The notes: generated by a model from the letters alone, not told the origin. A stretch of 40,828 bases of DNA from Bacillota bacterium (GCA_023389275.1 JAEWEN010000093.1:1-40828); one strand, 5' to 3'. Positions 24,899 to 34,196 are shown, counted from the stretch's first letter. Made by a program: numbers and translations.

Positions 24899-25804
24899 AT
24901 GAGTTGGGTATTGCAAACTAATAATTTAACTAAAAAATATGGGAAACAAATAGCCTTAAATAAGGTTAATTTAAATATCAAAAAAGGTGATATTTATGGT
25001 TTAATAGGAAAAAATGGCGCAGGTAAAACCACTATTATGAAAATTGTATGTGGATTAATTTATCAAAGCCAAGGAGAAGTTAAACTTTTCGGAAGTGATA
25101 ATTTGAAAAAAAGTAGAAGAAGAATAGGATGTGTTATTGAGCAACCGGCGCTTTATCCAGATATGACAGCTAGACAGAATCTAATTTATTATAGTAAGTT
25201 ACTTGGTATTCCAGATTATAATGATATTAATCATATTCTTAATTTAGTGGGATTACAAAATACAGGTAAAAAGAAAACTAAGAATTTTTCCCTTGGTATG
25301 AAGCAACGTTTATCAATAGCGATATCATTACTAGGAAATCCAGACTTTCTTATACTAGATGAACCTATTAATGGACTAGACCCTTCAGGTATAAAAGAAA
25401 TTAGAGAGCTACTTTTAAAGCTTAACTATGAAAATGAGATTACTATTTTAATATCTTCTCATATTTTAGGTGAGCTCTCTAAAATCGCAACGAAATACGG
25501 CATTATTAAAAATGGAGAATTAGTAGATGAATTTCAGGCTATAGAATTAGAAAAACGATGTAAAAAATGTTTATCACTAGTTGTTAATAACTTAGAAAAA
25601 GCAGTATATGTTATAAAGAATAATATTAAAAGTGTTGACTATAAAGTGTTTGATAAAGGGAAAATATGTATTTATGATTGCTTAGATATACCAGAGAAAA
25701 TTAATAAAGAATTAGTTGAAAACGATGTATTAGTATCTAGTATATGTTTAGAAGAAAATGATATAGAAACATATTTTGTAAAGATGATGGGGGGAGATTG
25801 CTAA
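24899..25804 (+). CDS. ABC transporter ATP-binding protein, antibiotic-peptide type
   Basis: A 301-residue ATPase subunit. Walker A is GKNGAGKT (37-44), the signature is NFSLGMKQR, Walker B is FLILDEPINGLDP, and the switch His lies in ILISSHILGEL. The fairly long C-terminal region (about 220-301) and overall pattern match the NukF/EpiF/CcmA-like group involved in lantibiotic or bacitracin export and immunity. AGGTG precedes the ATG. Its stop overlaps the start of the permease gene (TAATG), so the two subunits are coupled in translation. Confidence 0.92.
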   Translation: MSWVLQTNNLTKKYGKQIALNKVNLNIKKGDIYGLIGKNGAGKTTIMKIVCGLIYQSQGEVKLFGSDNLKKSRRRIGCVIEQPALYPDMTARQNLIYYSKLLGIPDYNDINHILNLVGLQNTGKKKTKNFSLGMKQRLSIAISLLGNPDFLILDEPINGLDPSGIKEIRELLLKLNYENEITILISSHILGELSKIATKYGIIKNGELVDEFQAIELEKRCKKCLSLVVNNLEKAVYVIKNNIKSVDYKVFDKGKICIYDCLDIPEKINKELVENDVLVSSICLEENDIETYFVKMMGGDC

Positions 25805-26568
25805 TGGTAAATATTATTTCAAGTGAATTTTATAAAATATTTAGAAGTAAGATTTTTTATTTTATTTCTACTATATTACTGATAATGAATGGAATTGCTT
25901 TAGTAGCAGCCTCTATATATGCACAAAAATCATCTTCTTTTTCTGCTGAGACAAATCAGCAAATGGTAGGAACAGGAATTTCTAGTTATCAAGGATCGTA
26001 TAGTGCGGATTTAATTTTCTATATTATTCTTATATTTGTAGCTTGTATGATTACTGCTGAATATTCAAATGGTAGTATACAACAAATGGTATCTCGTGGA
26101 ATAGATAGATGGAAATTAGTAATTGGACAATATGTAGCAATATCTTCTGCGGTTACATTAGTTTTAATAGTTTTTGGTGTTTTCAATTTATTAATAGATA
26201 CAGTTTTATATCAATTAGGAGAGGTTAGTATATCTAAGTTTATTCTAATGAATATTGGGATAATATCTATGTTTTGGGCAATATCAGGTATCGGTACTTT
26301 TTTATCATATCTATTTAAAGGTGGAGGAATTGCTATTGCGATTTCTGTTTTATTTGTAATAAGTAGTAACTTTATATCACAGTTTTTAGTTGTATTAACA
26401 AAGAATAACGTTTTTTTAGAGTATAGTCTATCAAATATGCGTAGAGTCATAATTGATTTTACTTCAAAATCAGAGGATGTTGTATTTATATCTATAATAT
26501 TTTTATTAATAGGAATAGTTACAGTTTTAGGATCAAGCTTGTTGTTTTGGAGAAGAGACATAGATTAG
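25804..26568 (+). CDS. ABC-2 type permease subunit
   Basis: A 254-residue membrane protein with about six helices, of the ABC-2 permease type paired with the ATPase just upstream. The region EYSNGSIQQMVSRGIDRWKLVIGQ between helices 2 and 3 is a typical ATPase-coupling segment of this family. ATG 25804 is chosen: GGGGGGAG ends seven bases before it and it overlaps the ATPase stop, whereas a TTG two codons earlier is too close to that site. Only one permease gene is present, unlike the two or three in EpiFEG or CprABC systems, so the transporter is probably a homodimer. Confidence 0.88.
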   Translation: MVNIISSEFYKIFRSKIFYFISTILLIMNGIALVAASIYAQKSSSFSAETNQQMVGTGISSYQGSYSADLIFYIILIFVACMITAEYSNGSIQQMVSRGIDRWKLVIGQYVAISSAVTLVLIVFGVFNLLIDTVLYQLGEVSISKFILMNIGIISMFWAISGIGTFLSYLFKGGGIAIAISVLFVISSNFISQFLVVLTKNNVFLEYSLSNMRRVIIDFTSKSEDVVFISIIFLLIGIVTVLGSSLLFWRRDID

Positions 26569-26587
26569 TTAAAATTAAGGAGTTGGA

Positions 26588-27496
26588 ATGGAAAATATTT
26601 GGATAACTATAAGTTTTATATTAGCAATTACTTTAATAGTAGTTATTTTTTATCATATATACTATCGAATTAATGTTAGTAACATTACAAAACAATTAGA
26701 GGAAATCATAAGCATAAAAGATACCAATCAACTCCTAACAGTAGTAGCTAAACAAAAAGATGTTATAAAATTAGTAAATATATTAAATAGTTTAATAAAG
26801 GATATTAGATTATCTCGCATACAAATTAAACGTATAAATAAAAGTTTTAGAGAAAGCATAATTAATATTTCCCATGATTTACGAACTCCTTTAACAACAG
26901 CTGGAGGATATGTTCAAATACTTCAAACAAGTATTATAGATAAAGAACAAAAGGAATACTTAGATATTGTATTAGAGAGACAAAATATGGTTAGAAAACT
27001 TCTAGAACAATTATTTGAATATACACGTATTGAATCTGGAGAGGTTTTTTATGAATATTCAGCAATAGATGCTAAGAAAATTTTTGTAGATACACTTGCT
27101 ATGTATTACGATGATTTTTGTAATAAGAAGGAAGAGCCAATTGTTTATTTGTTAGAAAAACCTTGTATTATATTAGGTGATGAACAAGGAGTAAGTCGTA
27201 TATTTTCTAATATTTTATTTAATTCAATTATTCATGGTAAAGGTGAATATTGTTTTGAAATTAAGGAATCAGATAAATACGTATTTATATTTTCTAATAG
27301 TAGTGATTATATGACTGAAGATGATTTAGATTGTATTTTTGAACGTTTTTATACAAAGGATAAATCACGTAATAAAAAAAGTTCAGGACTAGGACTGGCA
27401 ATAGCTAAGGAAATAACTAAACAATTAAATGGAACAATAGAAGCTTTTTATAGTAATGGACAATTTTCTATATGTGTTTCATTTCCTAAGGTTTAA
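26588..27496 (+). CDS. Sensor histidine kinase, small membrane-anchored
   Basis: A 302-residue kinase with one N-terminal hydrophobic helix (about 5-25) and almost no extracellular part, so it probably senses within the membrane or through the ABC transporter. The phospho-acceptor H96 sits in NISHDLRTPLT; the N box is IFSNILFNSIIHG; the ATP lid contains FERFYTKDKSR and SSGLGLAIAKEI. AAGGAG precedes the ATG, 20 bases after the permease stop. It is the partner of the response regulator at the head of the operon, with the ABC transporter genes between them. A strong terminator follows. Confidence 0.92.
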   Translation: MENIWITISFILAITLIVVIFYHIYYRINVSNITKQLEEIISIKDTNQLLTVVAKQKDVIKLVNILNSLIKDIRLSRIQIKRINKSFRESIINISHDLRTPLTTAGGYVQILQTSIIDKEQKEYLDIVLERQNMVRKLLEQLFEYTRIESGEVFYEYSAIDAKKIFVDTLAMYYDDFCNKKEEPIVYLLEKPCIILGDEQGVSRIFSNILFNSIIHGKGEYCFEIKESDKYVFIFSNSSDYMTEDDLDCIFERFYTKDKSRNKKSSGLGLAIAKEITKQLNGTIEAFYSNGQFSICVSFPKV

Positions 27497-27533
27497 TAAA
27501 ATAGTTTACTAAGTCCTATAGAAATAATGTAAT

Positions 27534-27577
27534 AAATAAGGTGCTTTTGAGATATTCAGCTCAAAAGCACCTTATTT
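27534..27577. terminator. Bidirectional terminator
   Basis: A perfect 18-bp stem (27534-27551 with 27560-27577, 8-nt loop, AAGGTGCTTTTGAG core) lies between the histidine kinase gene and the convergent azlD. Confidence 0.92.
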
Positions 27578-27587
27578 AACTTATATA

Positions 27588-27920
27588 TTAAAAAATTAGT
27601 TGAACCAAAGCCATGTAAAAAATAGTTCCTCCTGCAATTGAAAGAAGCATTTGTTTTTTCCAAAGGTGAAGCAAAACAACAACAAAAATTGAAATCATCT
27701 CTGGAATAGCATGGTTTCCACTAAATAAACTTACATCCTTTAAACAGTAAATTACTAACATTCCTAATGCAGCTGAAGGAAGCATTTTACCAAGGTATTG
27801 AACGTATTTAGGTGTTGGTTTATCAGATTTAAAAATAATAAATGGAAGAAATCTTGTTATCATAGTTCCTAATATAACCATACAAATTGTAATAATCTTT
27901 TGAGCTAAACTCATTGACAT
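27588..27920 (-). CDS. azlD: AzlD-family branched-chain amino acid exporter subunit
   Basis: A 110-residue protein with four hydrophobic helices, the small subunit of the AzlCD exporter (branched-chain amino acids and their analogues such as azaleucine). The motifs RFLPFIIF near residue 25 and KMLPSAALGMLVIYCLKD (about 45-62) are characteristic. The gene overlaps the end of azlC; the ATG at 27914 overlaps the azlC stop as ATGA and is an alternative start two codons in. A terminator follows. Confidence 0.9.
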   Translation of the reverse strand: MSMSLAQKIITICMVILGTMITRFLPFIIFKSDKPTPKYVQYLGKMLPSAALGMLVIYCLKDVSLFSGNHAIPEMISIFVVVLLHLWKKQMLLSIAGGTIFYMALVQLIF

Positions 27921-28627
27921 TCATATGCACCTACTTTCTCTAAAGGTTTTCTTATTAAAGTAAGAACACCAATAATCATAATCATTGATGGAATAATAAA
28001 TTTTTCTCCTCCAAACAGAATAAGGCATAAAAATGATAGTCCTAGCCCTATTAATGAGCTATGATGAGTTGTTTCTTTCATCCATTGCTCAAGGAAAATT
28101 ACTACAAAAAGTGCAGTCATAACGAATTCTAGTCCGTTAGTATTAAATTTAACTAATGACCCAAATATACCACCAATAGTTGCTCCGAAAAACCAATAGA
28201 AATGGTTAAACATTGTTACAAAAAACATAAACCAACCTTTGTCCACATCTTTTGGAATATTTGCTGTATAGTTTATTGAAAAAGACTCATCACACATTCC
28301 AAAAATCAAATAAAACTTTTTAAGACCAGTATTTTTGTATTTATCTAACATTGAAATTCCGTAAAATAAGTGACGTGCATTTAGCATTAAAGTTATAATA
28401 AGTGCGTTAATAGGATTAAATGCACCAAGTAAAAGATTTACCGTAACAAATTCTACAGATCCTGCAAAAATCGTTAAGCTCATAAGAGCAGGATATAATG
28501 GGCTAAAGCCTGATACATTCATGTATATTCCATAGGCTATTCCTAAAAATGTAAAGCCTGCAAAAATAGGAATAGTGTGAGGAAATGCTGAAACTAAGGC
28601 TTTTTTAATGTCATTTCTTTTCGTCAT
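27911..28627 (-). CDS. azlC: AzlC-family branched-chain amino acid exporter
   Basis: A 238-residue membrane protein of the AzlC/YgaZ family, the large subunit that with AzlD exports branched-chain amino acids. Family motifs include FTFLGIAYGIYM, FAGSVEFVTVNLLLGAF, LMLNARHLFYGISMLDKY and MCDESFSINY. GGAGG lies upstream of the ATG with a rather long gap of about 12 bases. It is the first gene of an azlCD operon. No azlB-type Lrp regulator is adjacent, and no T-box or leucine-responsive leader was recognised upstream. Confidence 0.92.
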   Translation of the reverse strand: MTKRNDIKKALVSAFPHTIPIFAGFTFLGIAYGIYMNVSGFSPLYPALMSLTIFAGSVEFVTVNLLLGAFNPINALIITLMLNARHLFYGISMLDKYKNTGLKKFYLIFGMCDESFSINYTANIPKDVDKGWFMFFVTMFNHFYWFFGATIGGIFGSLVKFNTNGLEFVMTALFVVIFLEQWMKETTHHSSLIGLGLSFLCLILFGGEKFIIPSMIMIIGVLTLIRKPLEKVGAYECQ

Positions 28628-28940
28628 TTTAATGTATAAACCTCCTTTGTAAATTTAAATGTTTTATCTAGTTTGTTCCCTTATAATTATTAAACTATAA
28701 TTAACCATATTTTACATTATATATGGTTATTAAGGCAAAAAAGAAAAGTGCTTACATTAAAAAATTAGATATATTTTCTAGATATTATGTAATTTTTGTA
28801 AACAATTGGAAAACAACTACATCTTTAATAAAATAGCGTCGAAAATCTATATATAAATGATGAAGTTTAAGGATTTATCAATTAAAAAGAAGATTGTTCG
28901 CAAAAACTAAATTAAATAGGGGTAAAAGGAGAGTACATAT
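28628..28940. other. Divergent intergenic region with inverted repeat
   Basis: This 313-base gap between azlC and the chemoreceptor gene contains no coding frame that I can support. It holds a perfect 9-bp inverted repeat, TAACCATAT (28702-28710) and ATATGGTTA (28721-28729), with a 10-base AT-rich spacer. That could be an operator or hairpin for either divergent unit. No recognisable riboswitch or T-box was found. Confidence 0.5.
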
Positions 28941-31022
28941 TTGAAAAAGATTAGTTTTAAAATTATAACGGGAATTATAGTATGTTCACTAAGTATATCC
29001 TTGATTGTAGCTTTTTTAGGTATTTTACAAGGAACAAAAGCAATAAAAAAAGAGTCTAATGACAAGCTAAGTTATATGGCTAGCAATTATGCTAACCAGT
29101 TTAGTGAAAATTTATCAAGTATTCAATCTTCTATTGATAGTCTAGGAAACTCTGTTATAGCATCATTTGATATGAACCAATTTCATTTAAATCCTAAAGC
29201 ATATGTTGAACAGTATAGCAATATATTGTCACCGGCAGTTAAGAAAACCGCAGAAATATTAGATGGGGTACAAGGAGTTTATTTAACATTTGATCCTAAT
29301 TTAACAAATACAGTAAATGAGGTTTGGTATGCTGATATGAAAGGTGATGGCAACTTTACTAAACGTGAACCTGTAGAATTAGGCGAATATAATGAAAACA
29401 ATGAGGATATGGCATATTACTATAATGCTGTAAAAAATAAAAAGCCTATATGGACTGATCCTTATTTAGATAGCACACTTAATATAAATATGGTTTCATA
29501 TAGCCAGCCTTTATATAAAGATAATGTTTTACTTGGGGTAATAGGGGTAGACATAAAAATGGATGATATGAAAAAAGAAATTCAGAGTATGAAGGTATAT
29601 GATACAGGATATGCATATTTGTTAAACAATGAATATGATTTTCTAGTTCACCCATCACTTACTCCAAAAGACAATTTATCTACTATGGAAAATGGGAAGT
29701 TTAAGCACATAACAGATGCCATGAGTAAAAAAGTTACAGGAATTTTAAACTATAATATAAACGGTGAAGATAAAGTTATTAGTTATGCAAAGTTAAGTAA
29801 CAATTGGATATTAGTTGTAGGGCCACCTATAAAAGAGGTTTTTGCTCCTATTAATAGTTTAAAAGCATCATTTGCTTATACTGAAATTGTTGGAATGATA
29901 TTATGTATAATCATAAGTTTATTTATAGCCAGATCAATTTCAAAGCCTATTGAAAAAGTAACAGAGTTAATTAATAAAACATCAGATTTTGATTTAGTAT
30001 ATAATGCAGAATATCAAAAGTTATTAAAAAATAAAGATGAAACTGGCATTATGGTAAAAGCAATGTTTAATTTAAGAGATTCTTTAAGAGTTTTAAGTAC
30101 TGAGCTTAAAGCTTCATCAGATAATATAAAAGAAAATGCAAATATAGTTGAAGTAGAAACTTTAGGGCTTAATGATAGTGCATCTGAAACATCTTTAGCA
30201 ACGGAAGAGTTATCAGCAGGAATGGAAGAAACAGCTTCATCATCACAGGAGATAAATGCATCTATAGAAGAAGTAGAACAAGCTATTAAGTTAATGTATG
30301 AAAGAGCAGAAGAAGGTACAGCAACTTCACAAGAAGTAAATAAAATGGCACAGGGTCTTAAAAGTAAGGCAATAGAATCTGAAAGAGAGTCTTATTTAAT
30401 ATATACTAATGTTAAAAAAGATTTAGATGTTGCAATAGATAGAGTAAGTGCTGTTAAAAAAATAGATATACTAGCAGATACAATACTTCAAATAACAAGC
30501 CAAACTAACTTATTAGCACTTAATGCTGCTATAGAAGCAGCTAGAGCTGGGGAAGTTGGGAAAGGATTTGCAGTAGTAGCAGATGAAATAAGAAAGCTTG
30601 CAGAACAATCATCAAAGGCAATAGAAGATATACAAGAAGTAGTGGATACAGTAAATCCATCAGTAGACAGCCTAGTTAAAAGTTCAACTGAAATGCTTGA
30701 TTTTATAGAAGGTAAAGTAATGGGAGACTATAAAATGTTAGTTAAAGTAGGGGAAGGATATAGTGAGGATGCAGAGATTTTTAATAATATAACAACAGAT
30801 TTTAGTATTACATTAGAACATTTAAAGTCATCTGTTGAGAATATATCCTCAGCAATAAATGAAGTTTCAACAACAATGAATGAAGGAGCAAGTAATGTTG
30901 ATGGAATAGCACATATGACTTCTAATATAGTAGAAAAAATTTTAAATATAAAAAAGACAACAAGTAATAACTTAGATAGTGCAAATAAGCTTGTAGATTT
31001 AGTTTCTAAAATTAAAATGTAA
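28941..31022 (+). CDS. Methyl-accepting chemotaxis protein with dCache sensor
   Basis: A 693-residue chemoreceptor: helix 1 (about 8-30), a large extracellular dCache-type sensor (about 35-295) including WTDPYLDSTLNINMVSYSQPLY and GVIGVDIKMDDM, helix 2 (about 305-328), HAMP (ARSISKPIEKVTEL), and the signalling coiled coil with tip TSQTNLLALNAAIEAARAGEVGKGFAVVADEIRKLAEQ. WTDPY-type dCache domains often bind amino acids or related small ligands. The start is a TTG nine bases after AAGGAGAG; no ATG lies nearby in frame, so the TTG is believable. It stands directly before a sugar ABC importer, separated by a terminator. Confidence 0.92.
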   Translation: MKKISFKIITGIIVCSLSISLIVAFLGILQGTKAIKKESNDKLSYMASNYANQFSENLSSIQSSIDSLGNSVIASFDMNQFHLNPKAYVEQYSNILSPAVKKTAEILDGVQGVYLTFDPNLTNTVNEVWYADMKGDGNFTKREPVELGEYNENNEDMAYYYNAVKNKKPIWTDPYLDSTLNINMVSYSQPLYKDNVLLGVIGVDIKMDDMKKEIQSMKVYDTGYAYLLNNEYDFLVHPSLTPKDNLSTMENGKFKHITDAMSKKVTGILNYNINGEDKVISYAKLSNNWILVVGPPIKEVFAPINSLKASFAYTEIVGMILCIIISLFIARSISKPIEKVTELINKTSDFDLVYNAEYQKLLKNKDETGIMVKAMFNLRDSLRVLSTELKASSDNIKENANIVEVETLGLNDSASETSLATEELSAGMEETASSSQEINASIEEVEQAIKLMYERAEEGTATSQEVNKMAQGLKSKAIESERESYLIYTNVKKDLDVAIDRVSAVKKIDILADTILQITSQTNLLALNAAIEAARAGEVGKGFAVVADEIRKLAEQSSKAIEDIQEVVDTVNPSVDSLVKSSTEMLDFIEGKVMGDYKMLVKVGEGYSEDAEIFNNITTDFSITLEHLKSSVENISSAINEVSTTMNEGASNVDGIAHMTSNIVEKILNIKKTTSNNLDSANKLVDLVSKIKM

Positions 31023-31033
31023 TAAACAGTTTA

Positions 31034-31066
31034 AAAGCCTAGTATGTAAATCATGCTAGGTTTTTT
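31034..31066 (+). terminator. Terminator after the dCache chemoreceptor
   Basis: AAAGCCTAGTATG pairs with CATGCTAGGTTT (one G-U pair), followed by a T-run. Its GCCTAGTA core is shared with the terminator at the far end of the ABC operon (34223-34251). Confidence 0.88.
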
Positions 31067-31122
31067 ATTTTATATTATTGGAAAAATTTATAATGAGATA
31101 AAGTGTTATTTGTAAAACCAAT

Positions 31123-31151
31123 TTGACTATTTTAGACAAAAAATGTAAAAC
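31123..31151 (+). promoter_or_regulatory. Probable promoter of the sugar ABC operon
   Basis: TTGACT (31123-31128) and TAAAAC (31146-31151) are separated by 17 bases. Three similar T(T)TGTAAAA words lie around it (31110, 31143 and 31160 regions) and might bind a regulator; this is only a pattern. Confidence 0.4.
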
Positions 31152-31195
31152 TGTCAATGTTTGTAAAATGAGGGAGGAATGAGGAGGAAATGAAT

Positions 31196-32422
31196 ATGAG
31201 AAAAATAGGTATTATTTCAATTATTTTAACATTATTTTTATCTTTAATTGCATGTAACCCAAAAACTACTGATGTAGGATCTACAGCAAAAGGTGAAGCA
31301 GTTACACTAAAAATATTAATTCCAGGCTATGAAAGTGGCTATTTAAAAGAGCAAATGGACAAGATAATTAAGGATTTCCAAGCTAAGAATCCTAACACTA
31401 CTGTAAAAGTAGTTCCTGTAGGATGGGAAGAGTTAAACTCTAAAATAGTACAACTATATCAAGCAGGTGAGGCACCTGATATTATGTTAACTGGAACAAG
31501 ATCTTTAAGACAATTTTCAGAGCTTGGGGTATTAGAACCCTTAGATCAATATATTACTAAGGAATTTAAAGAACTAAGAGTAGAAAATGTACTTGAAACA
31601 GCTAAAATTAAAGGAGTTCAATACGGAGTTCCTATGGGATTTTCATCAAGAGCTTTATATTATAGAACAGATTTAATAAAAACACCGCCAAAAAATTGGG
31701 ACGAGTTATTTAAAGTAGCATCTGAAGTAACAGCAAAAAATCCTAAGATTCATGGATTCTCTATACCAGCAGATATTACACATGGTGCAGATGAACTTTT
31801 AAACTTTATTTATCAAAACGGTGGAAGAGTTGTTGATAGTAAAGGAAACTATACTTTAAATACACCAGAGAATATTAAAACTTTTGAGTACTTATCTAAG
31901 TTTGGAAAAGAAGGGCTAATTCCTGATCCAGTTGGAACAGCAAGAAAAGACTTACCACAACTTTTCCAAAATGGTGATATTGCAATGTTTATATCTTTAC
32001 CTAGTGCAAAAGAAACTTTAGATTCTACTAAGGACAAATATCCTTATGCAACAGCGTTATTACCAGCAGGATCTACTATGGGAGAAACTTTAGTAACAGA
32101 TTCATATACAATATCAGCTATTAGTAAGCATAAAAAAGAAGCATGGAATTTTATTGAATTTGCAGGTCAATTTGAATACCAAAATGATATAGATAAAAAA
32201 GCATGGTTCCCAATATTAAAGGAAGAACAGAAAGAAGAAAGATATCATACAGACTTTATTAAACCGTTTAATGAGATGATACAATATGGGGTACCAGAAC
32301 CACATGTAGCAAATTGGGATTTATTTAATGAAGCATTTATTGAAGCAGCTCAAAAAGTTTTAACAGGACAAGCAACAGCTGAAGAGGCTTTAAATGCTGC
32401 ACAAAAACAATTAGAAAAATAA
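31196..32422 (+). CDS. Extracellular sugar-binding lipoprotein of an ABC importer
   Basis: A 408-residue family 1 solute-binding protein for a carbohydrate. The N-terminus has a lipoprotein signal: positively charged MRK, a hydrophobic stretch, and the lipobox LIAC whose Cys would be lipidated. Typical segments are MDKIIKDFQAKNPNTTVKVV, APDIMLTGTRSLRQFSELGVLEPLD and KKEAWNFIEFAG. ATG 31196 is preferred to 31190 because GGAGG lies eight bases before it. It is followed by two permease genes. Specificity cannot be read from the sequence; malto-oligosaccharide, galactoside and other types all look similar. Confidence 0.92.
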   Translation: MRKIGIISIILTLFLSLIACNPKTTDVGSTAKGEAVTLKILIPGYESGYLKEQMDKIIKDFQAKNPNTTVKVVPVGWEELNSKIVQLYQAGEAPDIMLTGTRSLRQFSELGVLEPLDQYITKEFKELRVENVLETAKIKGVQYGVPMGFSSRALYYRTDLIKTPPKNWDELFKVASEVTAKNPKIHGFSIPADITHGADELLNFIYQNGGRVVDSKGNYTLNTPENIKTFEYLSKFGKEGLIPDPVGTARKDLPQLFQNGDIAMFISLPSAKETLDSTKDKYPYATALLPAGSTMGETLVTDSYTISAISKHKKEAWNFIEFAGQFEYQNDIDKKAWFPILKEEQKEERYHTDFIKPFNEMIQYGVPEPHVANWDLFNEAFIEAAQKVLTGQATAEEALNAAQKQLEK

Positions 32423-32428
32423 TGTGAG

Positions 32429-32454
32429 ATAAGGCAGCTTTAAAGTTGCCTTAT
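32429..32454 (+). terminator. Intercistronic hairpin after the binding-protein gene
   Basis: ATAAGGCAGCTTT can pair with AAAGTTGCCTTAT along its length with one wobble. It has only a short T-tract (TTATTCTAT), so it is probably a partial terminator or RNA-stabilising element that lets the binding protein outnumber the permeases. Confidence 0.55.
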
Positions 32455-32477
32455 TCTATATTATGGGGGCAATAATC

Positions 32478-33359
32478 ATGTTAAAAGATTACAAAAAGAA
32501 AAAGGTACTTCCATATACTTTAGTTACACCAGTTGTTTTTTTAATGTTTATTTTATATTCATATCCAATTATTCTTACCTTTATTTATTCTTTTCAGGAT
32601 GTGTCATTAATTGCTGGTAGAGGTAAATTTATTGGACTTCAAAATTATATTGACTTAATAAAAGATCCTGATTTTTATCATACGTTAAAGCTAACGTTAA
32701 AATATACTATTGTTACTGTTACACTAAAAATTACATTAGGATTTGTAATGGCACTTTTATTAAATAGTGATATTCACTTAAAAAAAGGTTTAAGATTTTT
32801 AATGTTAATACCTTGGGCTTTACCTCAGGTTGCTGTAGCTATTATATGGAAGTGGATATTAGACGGTAACTACGGATACTTAAACTTTTTACTACAGAAA
32901 ATAGGGGTAATTGAAAAAAGTATTGCATGGCTATCAGATCCTACTACAGCATTTTATTGTACATCTATAGTTGATGCATGGCTTGGAATACCAATGGTAG
33001 CATTAATGTTTTTATCAGGTTTATCATCAATTCCTCTAGAGCTTTATGACGCTTCAAAAGTAGATGGGGTAAATTGTTTTCAAAGATTTATTTATGTTAC
33101 ATTACCAGGAATAAAAAAGGTTTTTTTAATAATATTAACATTAGTTTCGATTTGGACATTTAACTCATTTAATGTAATTAATGTATTAACTAAAGGCGGG
33201 CCTATGAGTGCTACACAAACTTTAATATATAAAATTTATAAAGAAACTTTTACTAAATTTAATCTAGGTATGAGCTCGGCTATGTCAATGATTGTATGTG
33301 TTTTATTAACTTTTTTAAGTCTCCTTTATTGGAAACAAATAAGGAAGGAGAATAGTTAA
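32478..33359 (+). CDS. Sugar ABC transporter permease (MalF/UgpA type)
   Basis: A 293-residue permease with six helices. It carries the coupling (EAA) loop as LELYDASKVDGVNCFQRFIYVTLPGI (about 190-215) and typical segments KFIGLQNYIDL and GGPMSATQTL. ATG 32478 is preferred because the GGGGG run at 32465-32469 lies about eight bases before it, whereas ATG 32463 would include that run. It is the second gene of the importer operon, and the following permease ATG touches its stop (TAAATG). Confidence 0.92.
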   Translation: MLKDYKKKKVLPYTLVTPVVFLMFILYSYPIILTFIYSFQDVSLIAGRGKFIGLQNYIDLIKDPDFYHTLKLTLKYTIVTVTLKITLGFVMALLLNSDIHLKKGLRFLMLIPWALPQVAVAIIWKWILDGNYGYLNFLLQKIGVIEKSIAWLSDPTTAFYCTSIVDAWLGIPMVALMFLSGLSSIPLELYDASKVDGVNCFQRFIYVTLPGIKKVFLIILTLVSIWTFNSFNVINVLTKGGPMSATQTLIYKIYKETFTKFNLGMSSAMSMIVCVLLTFLSLLYWKQIRKENS

Positions 33360-34196
33360 ATGAATAAGAAGAAAAAAATAATAAAAATTATTAGAACTTT
33401 AATAGTAGCCTTTGTAGTTTTATTAATGCTACTTCCTGTATTTATAATGATATCAACATCTTTAAAAACATATACAGACATTACACTGTGGCCACCAAAA
33501 TGGATACCTGATAATATTCAATGGGGAAATTATTATGAGGTTTTAGTTGGAGATAAAAGTATTGGAAGACCATTTATAAATAGTTTAGTTGTATCTATAT
33601 CAACTAGTACTATATGTGTTTTATTAGGAGCTGTAGCTGCATTTTCTGTAACTAGATTTAAGTTTGTAGGAAGAGAAGTATTTCTTTTTATAATTATTTG
33701 TACACAAATGTTTTCGGCAGTTATTTTAGTAAATCCTATGTATGTAATATTTAGGGATTTAGGACTTTTAAATACAAGATTTGCATTAATAGCATCTAAT
33801 ACAGCATCATCACTACCTATGGCAGTATGGCTTTTATATTCATATATGAGTGCTATACCAATAGATATGGAAGAAGCAGCTATGATAGATGGGTGTAGCA
33901 GATTAAAAGCGGCTATTAAGGTTTTATTTCCTTTAGTTATACCTGGAATGATTACAACAGGATTATTTTCTTTTATATCTTCATGGGGAAATATTATATA
34001 TGTTCAATCTTTTATAACCGATTCAAATTTAAGAACAATATCAATTGCTTTAACAGATTTTGAATCACTTTATAAAACAAGTTGGGAAACACAAATGGCA
34101 GCATCAGTAGTATCTATAATTCCAGTATTTATTATTTTCATATTTATTCAAAAGCATTTAGTAAAGGGAATTATAAGTGGTGGAGTAAAACAATAA
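33360..34196 (+). CDS. Sugar ABC transporter permease (MalG/UgpE type)
   Basis: A 278-residue permease with six helices, partner of the previous one. The ATPase-coupling loop reads EEAAMIDGCSRLKAAIKVLFPLVIPG (about 175-200). The N-terminal ISTSLKTYTDITLWPPKWIPDNIQWGNY is the usual first-loop pattern. AGGAAGGAG precedes the ATG. No ATP-binding subunit and no glycoside hydrolase follow, since a terminator comes next. A shared MsmK-type ATPase from elsewhere in the genome is likely required. Confidence 0.93.
   Translation: MNKKKKIIKIIRTLIVAFVVLLMLLPVFIMISTSLKTYTDITLWPPKWIPDNIQWGNYYEVLVGDKSIGRPFINSLVVSISTSTICVLLGAVAAFSVTRFKFVGREVFLFIIICTQMFSAVILVNPMYVIFRDLGLLNTRFALIASNTASSLPMAVWLLYSYMSAIPIDMEEAAMIDGCSRLKAAIKVLFPLVIPGMITTGLFSFISSWGNIIYVQSFITDSNLRTISIALTDFESLYKTSWETQMAASVVSIIPVFIIFIFIQKHLVKGIISGGVKQ

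Noticed and set aside
28628..28940. T-box or amino-acid riboswitch for azlCD, and a sigma-D promoter for the chemoreceptor
   Set aside because: No T-box specifier/AGGGTGG-type blocks or other riboswitch cores were found, and TAAA-15-GCCGATAT spacing is not met by the CGTCGAAAAT word present.
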